Position numbers and translations under genes: made by a program. Shown one piece after another: positions 14,302 through 22,139 of a stretch of 64,000 nt of DNA. Source of the stretch: DATLGB01 sp964242305 (lineage in GTDB: Bacteria; Actinomycetota; Thermoleophilia; Solirubrobacterales; Solirubrobacteraceae); NCBI GenBank assembly GCA_964242305.1, contig CAXTBB010000005.1:87896-151895 (forward strand). Reading direction: 5' to 3'. Positions within the stretch are counted from its first letter, which is position 1, and every line of letters begins with the position of its first letter. The notes beneath the pieces were generated by a model, which saw only the letters and a list, made by a program, of their open reading frames with translations, was not told where the DNA came from and made no database searches.

Positions 14302-15633
14302 ATGCGGCGAGTCGCGCTCGTGGTGGTGGTCCTCGCGCTGAGCGGCTGCACCGTTCCCGCCGCCACGGAGCGGCCGTCGATCCCGATCTACTCGCCGGTG
14401 CGGGAGGCGCTGTCGTACTTCCCGGCGGACGCGCCGGCGGTGGCGATCGTGAGCACGGATCCACAGGACCCGGGCCTGCGGCGGCTGGCCGGGTCGGGGG
14501 CGCTGACGCCACTGCGGCGCGCGGCCGAGCGGCGCGGCGTGTTCGTCCGGCAGCTCACGGCGCTGCTGCGCAACGACGCGGTCATCGGCCTGCCGCACGT
14601 CGGCGGCGCGCCGCTGGCGGTGCTGACCACGGCCGACCCCGACGCGCTGGACACGTTCGCCCGCGCGCGGGTCATCGACCACCGGGCGACCCGGGCCGGG
14701 ACCTACCGGGGCGCGCGGCTGTACCTGGAGCAAGGCTGGGCGTTCGGCGTCCGTGACCGTGTGCTGCTGGTCGGCGGATCGCTGCGCGAGCTGACCGAGG
14801 CGCTGGACACGCGGGTCGGCAGCGGGGCCTTCGAACCGGCTCAGCTCACCGCGGTCCTGCCCGACGAAGACTCGCCGGCGACGTTCGCGCGCGCGTACGT
14901 GGACCTGAGCGCGCTGGTCGACGCGGGTGGCCCGGCGGTGCGAGCCGTGCCGGTCCTCCACGCGCTGACCGGTGCCGGCGTCGCGCTCGGGGCGAGCGAC
15001 GTCGAGCTGCGGGCCACGGTCTCCGCGCCGCTGGACGGGCTGACCCCGCTGGACGTCCCGATCCCGCCCCGCTCCGCCGGCGAGCGTCCCGTGGTCCCCG
15101 CCGACCGACCCGCATTGGCGGTGGCCGACCTGGCCCCGCTGGCCGCGGCCGCCGAACGCGCCCTCACCCGTGCCCTGCCGGTGACCGCCCTCAGGCTCGC
15201 GGCGCTGAGGGAGCGCCTGAAGGTCGCGCGGGTGGCGCTGACCCCCGAACTGCTGCACGGCCCCGCGGTGCTGACCACCGGGCCGATGCTGCGCCTGGAC
15301 CCGCGCCGCCCGGTCGTGCTCGAAGCGGCGCTCGCCCGCGCGGCCCACGGACTGAGAACGGCGCCCCTCCGGCTCACACGCGAAGGCCCGCTCTACCGAG
15401 CCACCGACCGCGGCCGGCTCCTCGCCCGCATCGGGATGGTGGACGGCGTCCTCGTCGCCGGCCGCGCGCCCGCAGCGCGGCTGCTCGCCCTCGCCAGAGC
15501 CCCTCGGACCACGCTGCGCAGTCCCGCGCTGATCCGGCTGCCGAAGGCCGCGCGGCAGTACCCGCGGCCCGTCGTCCTCACCTTCGCGGGCGGTGCAAGA
15601 CGCGTCCGCGTCGACGCGTTCAGCGGCTACTGA
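14302..15633 (+). CDS. Lipoprotein, DUF3352-like, 443 aa
   Basis: A lipoprotein signal with lipobox ALSGC (Cys 16) follows MRRVALVVVVL. The mature part starts with YSPVREALSYFPADAPAVAIVSTDP and repeats motifs seen in actinobacterial DUF3352 proteins (TFARARV, GRARLYLEQGWAFGVRDRVLLVGGS). The function of that family is unknown; it is expected on the outer face of the membrane. The start ATG gives a normal signal peptide. Its stop overlaps the stop of the convergent M23 peptidase gene by a few bases. Confidence 0.75.
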   Translation: MRRVALVVVVLALSGCTVPAATERPSIPIYSPVREALSYFPADAPAVAIVSTDPQDPGLRRLAGSGALTPLRRAAERRGVFVRQLTALLRNDAVIGLPHVGGAPLAVLTTADPDALDTFARARVIDHRATRAGTYRGARLYLEQGWAFGVRDRVLLVGGSLRELTEALDTRVGSGAFEPAQLTAVLPDEDSPATFARAYVDLSALVDAGGPAVRAVPVLHALTGAGVALGASDVELRATVSAPLDGLTPLDVPIPPRSAGERPVVPADRPALAVADLAPLAAAAERALTRALPVTALRLAALRERLKVARVALTPELLHGPAVLTTGPMLRLDPRRPVVLEAALARAAHGLRTAPLRLTREGPLYRATDRGRLLARIGMVDGVLVAGRAPAARLLALARAPRTTLRSPALIRLPKAARQYPRPVVLTFAGGARRVRVDAFSGY

Positions 15634-16340
15634 GCCCAGGCCTCGAGCTGGGGGAGCGGGTCGACGGGGGAGGACCCCGGCGCGTACCACCCGTCCGGCC
15701 ACAGCTCGAAGTGCAGGTGCGGGCCCTGGGCGTCGCCCGTGTGGCCGACCTGGCCGATCGCCTGGCCCGCCTGCACCGCGTCCCCGCGAGCGACTCGCTC
15801 GGATCCCGCGACGAGGTGCATGAAGACGTCGTCGGCGCCCGCCCGATCGCGGATGACGAGGTAGTGCCCGGCGCCGCCCGGCTGGACCTTGCGGAAGACG
15901 ACCGTGCCGGCGACAGGGGAGACGAGCGGCGTCCCCTCGGCGGCGATCACGTCGACGCCCTGGTGCGTGTGCCCGGCGCGCTTGACCCCGAAGCCATCGC
16001 CGAAGGTGTAGGGACCCTGCACCGGGAAGACGCCGGCGGTCGTGGCGACGACGGGCGTCGGCGGGGTCACGGTGACCGGGAAGGTGGCCACCGTCCGCCG
16101 GTGGACGCGCAGCTTGGCGACGTACGTGCCGGCGGGAACGCGCGGGCGCCAGGTGCGGACCCCGTCGACCCGCACCTTCGCGCGGCCCAGGTGGACGACG
16201 CCGGTGCCGTTGACCACCACCCGCGCACCCGCCGCGAACGTCCCGGGGGAGATGGCCAGGGCGTCGTCGGCCGGGGCAGCCACCTGCGCGGAGGCGGTGG
16301 CCGGGAGGGCGAGCACCAGGATCAGGACGACGCGCCGCAC
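15627..16340 (-). CDS. Secreted M23 family metallopeptidase, 237 aa
   Basis: GTG start followed by the signal peptide RRVVLILVLALPATASA. Residues about 25-100 form a beta-sandwich-like region (VVVNGTGVVHLGRAKVRVDG). The C-terminal M23 (LytM) domain carries the zinc ligands in GHTHQGVDVIAAEG and HLHFELWPDG. M23 enzymes cut peptidoglycan cross-bridges, so a role in wall remodelling is likely. The long frame upstream is a shadow of the helicase gene; the GTG was chosen because the signal peptide begins there. Confidence 0.85.
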   Translation of the reverse strand: MRRVVLILVLALPATASAQVAAPADDALAISPGTFAAGARVVVNGTGVVHLGRAKVRVDGVRTWRPRVPAGTYVAKLRVHRRTVATFPVTVTPPTPVVATTAGVFPVQGPYTFGDGFGVKRAGHTHQGVDVIAAEGTPLVSPVAGTVVFRKVQPGGAGHYLVIRDRAGADDVFMHLVAGSERVARGDAVQAGQAIGQVGHTGDAQGPHLHFELWPDGWYAPGSSPVDPLPQLEAWAQ

Positions 16341-16396
16341 GCAGCACAGGATCGACAGCGGGCACCCCACCCGCCACCGGTGCACCGGCTCGTGCG

Positions 16397-18661
16397 CTAC
16401 TTCACGTAATCCAGCATGCTGCCCATCAGCTCGACGCAGCCCGCCTTGTGCAGCATGTCGTTGAGGTTGCCGCACTTGGGCGACTGCACGCACGACGGGC
16501 AGCCGTCCTTGCACGGGCACTCGGACACGAGCCGGTGCGCGTCGCTGACGAGCGACTCGAACATGAGGAAGCCGCGGCGGGTGATGCCGATGCCGCCGGG
16601 GTGGCCGTCGTAGATGAAGATCGTCGGCCCGCCGGTCTGCGGGTGGAGGTTGGTCGACAGCCCGCCGATGTCCCAGCGGTCGCACATCGCCAGCAGCGGG
16701 AGGACCGCGATCTGGGAGTGCTCGGCGGCGTGCAGCGAGCCGAGCAGGACGTCCATCGGCAGCTCGCCGAGCACCGCGTCCGGAACCTCGTACCAGAGCG
16801 CCTGGGTGCTGAACGCGGTGGTCGGCAGGTCGAGCGCGATCAGATCGATCTGCTCCCCGTCGCTCATGCGCTTGCGCTGGTAGGCGATCACGGTCTCGGT
16901 CACCTCGACGATGCCGAAGGACAGCGTCACGCCGAGGTCCGAGCGCCGGTCGAGCAACCGCGAGATCTCGGTCATCGTCTCCTTCTTGGGCTGCGTGTAC
17001 CAGTCGCCCTTGAACGGCGCGACCATGGCCATCCGCCCGTCGAGATCGAGCTCGCGCACCTCGTAGCTGACCCCCATGTGCAGGTAGACGGCACCCTCGT
17101 GGATCGTGGTGAACGCACGCGCGGCCTCGACCGTCCCGATCAGCTCGCCCGACTCTGCGTTGACGACGGCGAACGCATCGGCCGACGCCGACCGCAGCGA
17201 GACGTCGGCGGCGGGGAAGCGCTCGGCGTGGCGGGGGACGTAGCGGCCGCGGCGGTCGCGGTGCAGCTCGCCGGCGACGACGAGGCGCTCGGCGTGCCAG
17301 GCGAAGTCCTCGAAGAACGCCTCGTCGTCGGGCGTGAGTGGCGCCTCGTGCGCGGCGCAGACCAGGTGCCCGGCGTAGATCTGCTCGCTGGCGTGATCGA
17401 GGATGGCCGCCTCCACGGCACGGTCGAAGAACTCGTCGGGATGGCGGCAGAAGAACTGGTCCAGCGCGTCCTCGCCGGCGACGTAGACCGCAAGCCCCAT
17501 GCTCCCGCGCCGGCCCGCCCGCCCCCACATCTGCCGCAGCGACGCGACCGTCCCCGGGAAGGTGACGACGACCGCCGCGTCGAGCTCGCCGATGTCGATG
17601 CCCAGCTCGAGCGCGTCCGTCGAGATGACCGCGAGCAGCTCGCCCTCGACCAGCCGCCGCTCGATCTCGCGCCGCTGCTGGGGCGTGTAGCCGGCGCGGT
17701 AGGGCGCCACCCGCGCGGCCTCGGCCGGCTCCAGCTGATCGCGCACGAAGCGAGAGAGCAGCTCGACCGCGCGCCGCGACTTCATGAAGCAGATCGTCCG
17801 CGCGCCCTCGCGCACGAGCTCGGCGACGACGTCGGCCGCCTCCGCCAGCACCGAGCGCCGGATGCCCAGGGCCTCGTCGGTCAGCGGCGGGTTCCACATC
17901 GCCACCGTCTTGCGCGCTCCCGGCGAGCCGTCCTCGTCGACCAGCGCGAACTCCGGCAGGCCGGTCAGGCGCGTCGCCAGCTCGGCCGGGTTGGCGATCG
18001 TCGCGCTGGCCATCAGGAAGCGGACGTCGTGGCCGACGAGCCGGCGCAGCCGTCGCAGGACGTTGGCGACGTGGGAGCCGAAGACGCCGCGGTAGGCGTG
18101 GGCCTCGTCGACCACGACCGCGCTCAGGTTGGCCAGGAACGGCCGCCACGCCTCGTGGTTGGGGAGGATCCCCATGTGCAACATGTCCGGGTTGGTCAGG
18201 ATCAGGTTGGCCTGGCGCCGGATCTGCGCGCGCGACTCGCGCGGCGTGTCCCCGTCGTAGATGGCCGGGTGCAACGACGGGAGCCCCAGCGCGGCGAGCG
18301 CCCGGGCCTGGTCCTGGGCGAGCGCCTTCGACGGATAGAGGTACAGCGCCCGCGCACGGGGATCCGCGACCAGTTCGTTGAGCACCGGCAGGTTGAAGGC
18401 CAGCGACTTGCCCGAGGCGGTGCCGGTGGTGACGATGACGTCCGACCGCGCCGAGGCCTCCCACGCGGCCGCCTGATGGGACCACAGCTGATCGACCCCG
18501 CGGGCCTGCAGCGCCCGCGCCAGGTCGGGATGGAGGTCGTTTGGAAACGGCGCCGGTCGGCTAGCGCGACGGTGCACCGCCGCCGTGGAAACGAGCCGCT
18601 GGTCCTCCCGGCCCGCGGCCAGAAGCGCATCCCACGGCTCGATGTCCCTGACGACTCCCAA
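16397..18661 (-). CDS. DEAD/DEAH helicase with DUF1998 zinc-binding C-terminus (MrfA/YprA family), about 754 aa
   Basis: Superfamily 2 helicase. Walker A is TGTASGKS, the Walker B box VVDEAHAYRG, motif III SATIANPAEL and motif VI QMWGRAGRRG. The C-terminal DUF1998 region ends in a four-Cys cluster (CPCKDGCPSC ... CGN). The family acts in mitomycin-type DNA damage repair in Bacillus (MrfA) and is common in actinobacteria. The start is uncertain: TTG at 18661 has GGGGAAG upstream and leaves 24 nt to the divergent glycosyltransferase, while ATG at 18709 would overlap that gene. Confidence 0.88.
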   Translation of the reverse strand: MGVVRDIEPWDALLAAGREDQRLVSTAAVHRRASRPAPFPNDLHPDLARALQARGVDQLWSHQAAAWEASARSDVIVTTGTASGKSLAFNLPVLNELVADPRARALYLYPSKALAQDQARALAALGLPSLHPAIYDGDTPRESRAQIRRQANLILTNPDMLHMGILPNHEAWRPFLANLSAVVVDEAHAYRGVFGSHVANVLRRLRRLVGHDVRFLMASATIANPAELATRLTGLPEFALVDEDGSPGARKTVAMWNPPLTDEALGIRRSVLAEAADVVAELVREGARTICFMKSRRAVELLSRFVRDQLEPAEAARVAPYRAGYTPQQRREIERRLVEGELLAVISTDALELGIDIGELDAAVVVTFPGTVASLRQMWGRAGRRGSMGLAVYVAGEDALDQFFCRHPDEFFDRAVEAAILDHASEQIYAGHLVCAAHEAPLTPDDEAFFEDFAWHAERLVVAGELHRDRRGRYVPRHAERFPAADVSLRSASADAFAVVNAESGELIGTVEAARAFTTIHEGAVYLHMGVSYEVRELDLDGRMAMVAPFKGDWYTQPKKETMTEISRLLDRRSDLGVTLSFGIVEVTETVIAYQRKRMSDGEQIDLIALDLPTTAFSTQALWYEVPDAVLGELPMDVLLGSLHAAEHSQIAVLPLLAMCDRWDIGGLSTNLHPQTGGPTIFIYDGHPGGIGITRRGFLMFESLVSDAHRLVSECPCKDGCPSCVQSPKCGNLNDMLHKAGCVELMGSMLDYVK

Positions 18662-18685
18662 CGGCTTCCCCGCGATACTACGACC

Positions 18686-19483
18686 GTGGTCCGCACCTAC
18701 CACCACCATCAGTTCACGGCCCGACCGGCCTCCGTGTCCGTCGTGATCCCAACGCGCGAGTGCGCGCAGACGATCGGCCCGATCGTGGAGACGATCCACG
18801 CGCTGGGCGTCGCCGAGCAGCTGCTCGTCATCGACGCGGACTCCGCGGACGGGACCGCGGACGTGGCCGCCGCCGCCGGCGCCACCGTCGTGTCCGAGAA
18901 CGCGCTGCTGCCCGGGTTCGGGCCGGCCCGCGGCAAGGGTGACGCCATGTGGCGCGCCCTCTCGATCTGCACCGGCGACTTCGTCCTCTACCTCGACGGG
19001 GACTCGGGCGACTTCGGGGCGCACTTCGTCGCCGGCACGCTCGGCCCGCTGTTGACGGTCCCCGGCGTCGAGTTCGTCAAGGGCTTCTACCGGCGCCCGT
19101 TCGGCGACGCGCCCGAGGGCGGCGGCCGCGTCACCGAGCTCACCGCCCGCCCGTTGCTGCGCCGCTTCTGGCCTGACCTGGCCGGCCTGCGCCAGCCGCT
19201 CGCGGGCGAGATGGCCGCCCGCCGCGACCTGCTGTGCAGCATCCCCTTCTCGACGGGCTACGCGGTGGAGACGGCGATGCTGCTCGACGTCTACCGGGAG
19301 GTCGGAGCTTCCGCCATCGCCCAGGTCGACCTCGACGTGCGCCGCAACGACCACCAGTCGCTCACGGCGCTGGCGAAGATGGCCGACGAGGTCCTCGCCG
19401 CCGTCTGCGCGCGGCTCGACCTCCCCGGCGAGCGCCCGCTCGAGCGCCCGCCGATGGCCGAGGTCCTCGCCGCAGCTGCGTAG
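18686..19483 (+). CDS. Glycosyltransferase family 2, glucosyl-3-phosphoglycerate synthase-like, 265 aa
   Basis: A GT-A fold enzyme: SVVIPTRECAQTIGPIVETI at the N-terminus, nucleotide-sugar binding DADSADGT, YLDGDSGDF in the place of the DxD motif, and FSTGYAVETAMLLDVY in the acceptor region. The order of motifs is that of GpgS, which makes glucosyl-3-phosphoglycerate, the precursor of glucosylglycerate and methylglucose lipopolysaccharides. The GTG start follows TACTAC by 3 nt, so a leaderless mRNA is possible. The long frame upstream is antisense to the helicase and was discarded. Confidence 0.75.
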   Translation: MVRTYHHHQFTARPASVSVVIPTRECAQTIGPIVETIHALGVAEQLLVIDADSADGTADVAAAAGATVVSENALLPGFGPARGKGDAMWRALSICTGDFVLYLDGDSGDFGAHFVAGTLGPLLTVPGVEFVKGFYRRPFGDAPEGGGRVTELTARPLLRRFWPDLAGLRQPLAGEMAARRDLLCSIPFSTGYAVETAMLLDVYREVGASAIAQVDLDVRRNDHQSLTALAKMADEVLAAVCARLDLPGERPLERPPMAEVLAAAA

Positions 19484-19520
19484 TCAGGCACACATTCTCA
19501 TCTCCCCACGGCTGGGACCA

Positions 19521-19540
19521 CCGTACATGTCCCGTACACT
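19521..19540 (+). promoter_or_regulatory. Tandem CCGTACA repeats over the -10 box of the DUF1778-GNAT pair
   Basis: CCGTACA occurs at 19521-19527 and 19532-19538, one helical turn (11 bp) apart. TACACT (19535-19540) is a TANNNT -10 box that ends 7 nt before the ATG, so the repeats overlap the promoter. This is the place expected for autorepression by a ribbon-helix-helix antitoxin. Confidence 0.5.
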
Positions 19541-19547
19541 TTGGTTG

Positions 19548-19817
19548 ATGGCGACGAAGGCGAAGCGGATCGAGATGCGCGCAGACGCGGACAGCGAATC
19601 GCGGATTGCCCGGGCGGCAGCGCTGCAGCGAGTGTCGGTCTCGGCGTTCGTGCTCGGCGCGGCGGGCCGCGAGGCCGAGCGTGTCTTGAGCGAGGTCGAT
19701 CAGACCGTGATGCCGGCGGAGCAGTTCGATGCGTTGATGGCGTCGCTGGACGTGGCTGATGCTGCGCCGCAGATGCGCAGGGTCGCGCGCCGCAAGCGCG
19801 CCTTCGAGCGAGAGTGA
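19548..19817 (+). CDS. DUF1778 (TacA-type) antitoxin, 89 aa
   Basis: The N-terminal ribbon-helix-helix KRIEMRADADSESRIARAAALQRVSVSAFVLGAA is the DUF1778 signature. The C-terminal tail VMPAEQFDALMASLDV wraps the toxin in known TacA proteins. The start at MATKAKR (19548) is preferred to the frame start at 19527 because the promoter-like sequence lies between. The stop overlaps the toxin start (TGATG). It most likely neutralises the downstream acetyltransferase and represses the operon. Confidence 0.85.
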   Translation: MATKAKRIEMRADADSESRIARAAALQRVSVSAFVLGAAGREAERVLSEVDQTVMPAEQFDALMASLDVADAAPQMRRVARRKRAFERE

Positions 19818-20314
19818 TGTACGCGTCGGCTCGGTTGACCGCCGAGCACGACGTTCTCGACTTCGACTGCGGTCAGGCTGAGCTCAACAGCTGGCTTCGC
19901 CTGCAAGCGCTGCGGGCTGAGCGAGCACGGGTGTCGGCGACGACGGTGTGGACGCTCAGGGGCGAATCGCGCGTCCTCGCCTACCACTCCATCGCCCCAA
20001 CCTCCTTGCGGCGGCAGGCCCTCCCGTCGCGGGGCATGGCCGGCGGCTACAGCGACGTTCCCGGATTCCTGCTCGGTCGGCTCGCGCTCGACCGGACGCT
20101 GCACGGCCGGCGCCTGGGTAGTCAACTCCTCTTCGACGCGCTCGAGCTCATCGTGTCGGCGAGTGAGCGGAGCGGCGGCCGCATCATCGTCGTCGACGCG
20201 ATCGACGACGCGGCGGCGACGTTCTATGAGCACCATGATTTCGTCCGGGTGAGAGGGACCCATCGCTTGGTCATGAAGGTCGCGACGGCGCGCCGCGCGC
20301 TGGGCCGCTCGTAG
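19817..20314 (+). CDS. GNAT acetyltransferase toxin (TacT-like), 165 aa
   Basis: A GNAT fold with the features of TacT/AtaT-type toxins: FDCGQAELNSWLRLQALRAE at the N-terminus, LLGRLALDRTLHGRRLGSQLLFDAL as the acetyl-CoA-binding region (motif A, R-x-x-G-x-G-like RRLGS) and VDAIDDAAATFYEHHDFVRV at the end. Such toxins acetylate charged tRNA and stop translation. The ATG overlaps the antitoxin stop; an alternative GTG lies 3 nt earlier. A strong hairpin follows the gene. Confidence 0.85.
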   Translation: MYASARLTAEHDVLDFDCGQAELNSWLRLQALRAERARVSATTVWTLRGESRVLAYHSIAPTSLRRQALPSRGMAGGYSDVPGFLLGRLALDRTLHGRRLGSQLLFDALELIVSASERSGGRIIVVDAIDDAAATFYEHHDFVRVRGTHRLVMKVATARRALGRS

Positions 20315-20316
20315 TG

Positions 20317-20347
20317 CCGCCCGCCCGGCTCGGCACCGGGCGGGCGG
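20317..20347 (+). terminator. Rho-independent-like hairpin after the GNAT toxin gene
   Basis: CCGCCCGCCCGG (20317-20328) pairs exactly with CCGGGCGGGCGG (20336-20347) around a 7-nt loop. There is no clear T run. It starts right after the toxin stop and ends the two-gene operon. Confidence 0.6.
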
Positions 20348-20428
20348 GCCTGGCCTCAGAAGGAGGCGGGGTTGGTCGGGTCGGTCCCGGCGGGTCGACC
20401 TTCAGGTCGGTCGCGGTCGTCGCCTGCG

Positions 20429-20557
20429 TCAGGTCTTAGGCCGGGGTCGAGTTGTGCAATCGCCCTGAGCCGCCGCCATCGCCGCGCCCGGCGCGAGGAG
20501 GACGGCGGCGACGGTCGCGCCCTGGCCGATCAACGCCTCTACTTCTCTGTCCGACAT
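20429..20557 (-). CDS. Small ORF with strong ribosome binding site, 42 aa
   Basis: AGGAGGG lies 7 nt upstream of ATG at 20557. The encoded peptide begins MSDREVEALIGQGATVAAV and continues LLAPGAAMAAAQ before a short polar tail ending RPRPKT. Deleting one G of the run near 20462-20464 would join it to a second open frame that continues AIAQLDPGLRPDAGDD and stops at 20356, giving about 66 residues. It may therefore be a frameshifted small gene. No family was recognised. The next gene upstream on this strand is far away, so it has its own signals. Confidence 0.4.
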   Translation of the reverse strand: MSDREVEALIGQGATVAAVLLAPGAAMAAAQGDCTTRPRPKT

Positions 20558-20695
20558 CGCCTTGCCCTCCTTTTTGGGGTTTCGGGCATTGAACGGCCGA
20601 GCACCGCCCGGCGGTCTGGCCGCGACGCGGAACGGAAACGGCCCGCCCGCCCGGCTGACTGCGCCGGGCGGACGTGGACCTGGGTTCGGGGTTCC

Positions 20696-22045
20696 CTACC
20701 TCATGAGGTTGTGCTTCGGGTGACTGCTCGCGAGGTTCGGGTCCGTGCCCGCCTGGACCTCGAGCCCGTCGCCGTACCCGTCGCCATCCGTGTCCGTCTT
20801 GGCGGGGTTTGTGTGGTATGTGTTGACCTCGAGCCCGTCGCTCAGCTGGTCACCGTCCGTGTCGGACTTCGAGGGGTCCGACGCCGCCTTGGCGCCCATT
20901 TCGTCGTTCTTGACCTCGTGCCCGTCGTTGCGGCCGTCGCCGTCCGTGTCCGGGTCGTTCGGATTGGAGGTCGACAGGCCCCCGTCGGTGTTGTTGACCT
21001 CGGCCCCGTCGAGACGGCCGTCGCCGTCCGTGTCCGCGACGTTCGGGTTCGAGGTGGGGGACACGTTGATCTCGGCGTAGTCGGTGCGGCCGTCGTTGTC
21101 CGTGTCCGCCTTGGTCGGGTCCGTCGCCGGGGTGCCGGCCGGCGGGTTGACTTCCTGGCCGTCAGAGATCAGGTCGTCGTCGGTGTCGGAGTCGTTGTAA
21201 TTCGTGCCGTTGGCCAGCTCCTGGGTGGAGGTGAGCCCGTCGTTGTCGAAGTCGCACGGGCCAGCCTGCGGGTTCGGGTCGCAGGGGTCGTTTGGATCCT
21301 CTTCGGAGAACACCTCGTCCCCGTCGAGGTAGGTGTCGTCGTCGGAATCTGCGTCCGTCGGGTCGGTGCCGGCGTCGACCTCCTGGGCGTTGGTCAGGCC
21401 GTCGCTGTCCTGGTCGCAGGCGCCCACCGAGGTGCTCGGGTCGCAGGCGTTGTTCGGGTTGGTGCCGGCGGTGTGCTCCTGGCCGTCGTTGTAGGTGTCG
21501 TTGTCCGTGTCGGTGTCCGTCGGGTCCGTGGTGTCCGTGTTGACCTCCTGCCCGTCGGTGCGGCCGTCGCCGTCCGTGTCCGCCACGGTCGGGTCGGACG
21601 CCTTGTGGCCGGACGGGAAGACCTCCTGGTAGTCGGTCAGCCCGTCGCCGTCCGTGTCGGAGTTGTTGATGCTCGTCTGCCCGTTCGCGTACGTATGGCT
21701 GTTCTCGTAGTTGTCGCTGAGTCCGTCGCTGTCCGTGTCGGTGCCGCACAGGTTGTTGTCGTTGCACGAGGAGCTGCCCCGGCCCGGCTTGATCGAGTTC
21801 GGCGCCAGCTTGAGCGCGGTCTTAACGAATCGCTTGCAGACGAAGCCGTCGTTCTTGCCGTAGTGCGCGTTCTTAGCGTCGACTTTGTTGTCGGCCGCCG
21901 TGTTGGTCGCCGTCAGGTTCCACGGATTGCTGTTGGACTTGGGGCAATCCCCCGTCGCCGCCGCGGAGGCGACCCCGGGCGCGCTCAGCGCCACCGCTGC
22001 CGTACAGCCTGCTCCCAGCAACCACCGCATCGTTCGTCCCGACAT
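20696..22045 (-). CDS. Secreted thrombospondin type 3 repeat protein, 449 aa
   Basis: The signal peptide MSGRTMRWLLGAGCTAAVALSAPGVASA is followed by a short conserved-looking region (CPKSNSNPWNLTATNTAADNK, KRFVKTALKLAPNSIKPG). More than ten Ca-binding repeats of the type DTDGDGLTDYQEV / DTDNDGRTDYAEI follow, up to residue 440. The repeats bind calcium through Asp/Asn side chains and suggest an extracellular or wall-attached protein. GGAGG lies 8 nt before the ATG. The region has lower complexity and repeated DNA, and could look like a tandem-repeat array at nucleotide level. Confidence 0.88.
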   Translation of the reverse strand: MSGRTMRWLLGAGCTAAVALSAPGVASAAATGDCPKSNSNPWNLTATNTAADNKVDAKNAHYGKNDGFVCKRFVKTALKLAPNSIKPGRGSSSCNDNNLCGTDTDSDGLSDNYENSHTYANGQTSINNSDTDGDGLTDYQEVFPSGHKASDPTVADTDGDGRTDGQEVNTDTTDPTDTDTDNDTYNDGQEHTAGTNPNNACDPSTSVGACDQDSDGLTNAQEVDAGTDPTDADSDDDTYLDGDEVFSEEDPNDPCDPNPQAGPCDFDNDGLTSTQELANGTNYNDSDTDDDLISDGQEVNPPAGTPATDPTKADTDNDGRTDYAEINVSPTSNPNVADTDGDGRLDGAEVNNTDGGLSTSNPNDPDTDGDGRNDGHEVKNDEMGAKAASDPSKSDTDGDQLSDGLEVNTYHTNPAKTDTDGDGYGDGLEVQAGTDPNLASSHPKHNLMR

Positions 22046-22139
22046 GGGCTCCCCCTCCGTCAATTTGACCTTCGCAGCCGGACTCGTACGGCCACCTGGA
22101 TACCGAACGTTCGAAAGGCTGCGTTTCTTTTGCGCCGGA

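Noticed and set aside
16448..18685. Plus-strand open frame preceding the glycosyltransferase in the same frame
   Set aside because: It is antisense to the helicase; glycosyltransferase similarity starts only at the GTG at 18686.
20696..21750. Regularly spaced repeated DNA that could look like a CRISPR array or tandem repeats
   Set aside because: The period follows Asp-rich calcium-binding repeats of one intact protein; repeats are not identical and there are no unique spacers or cas genes.
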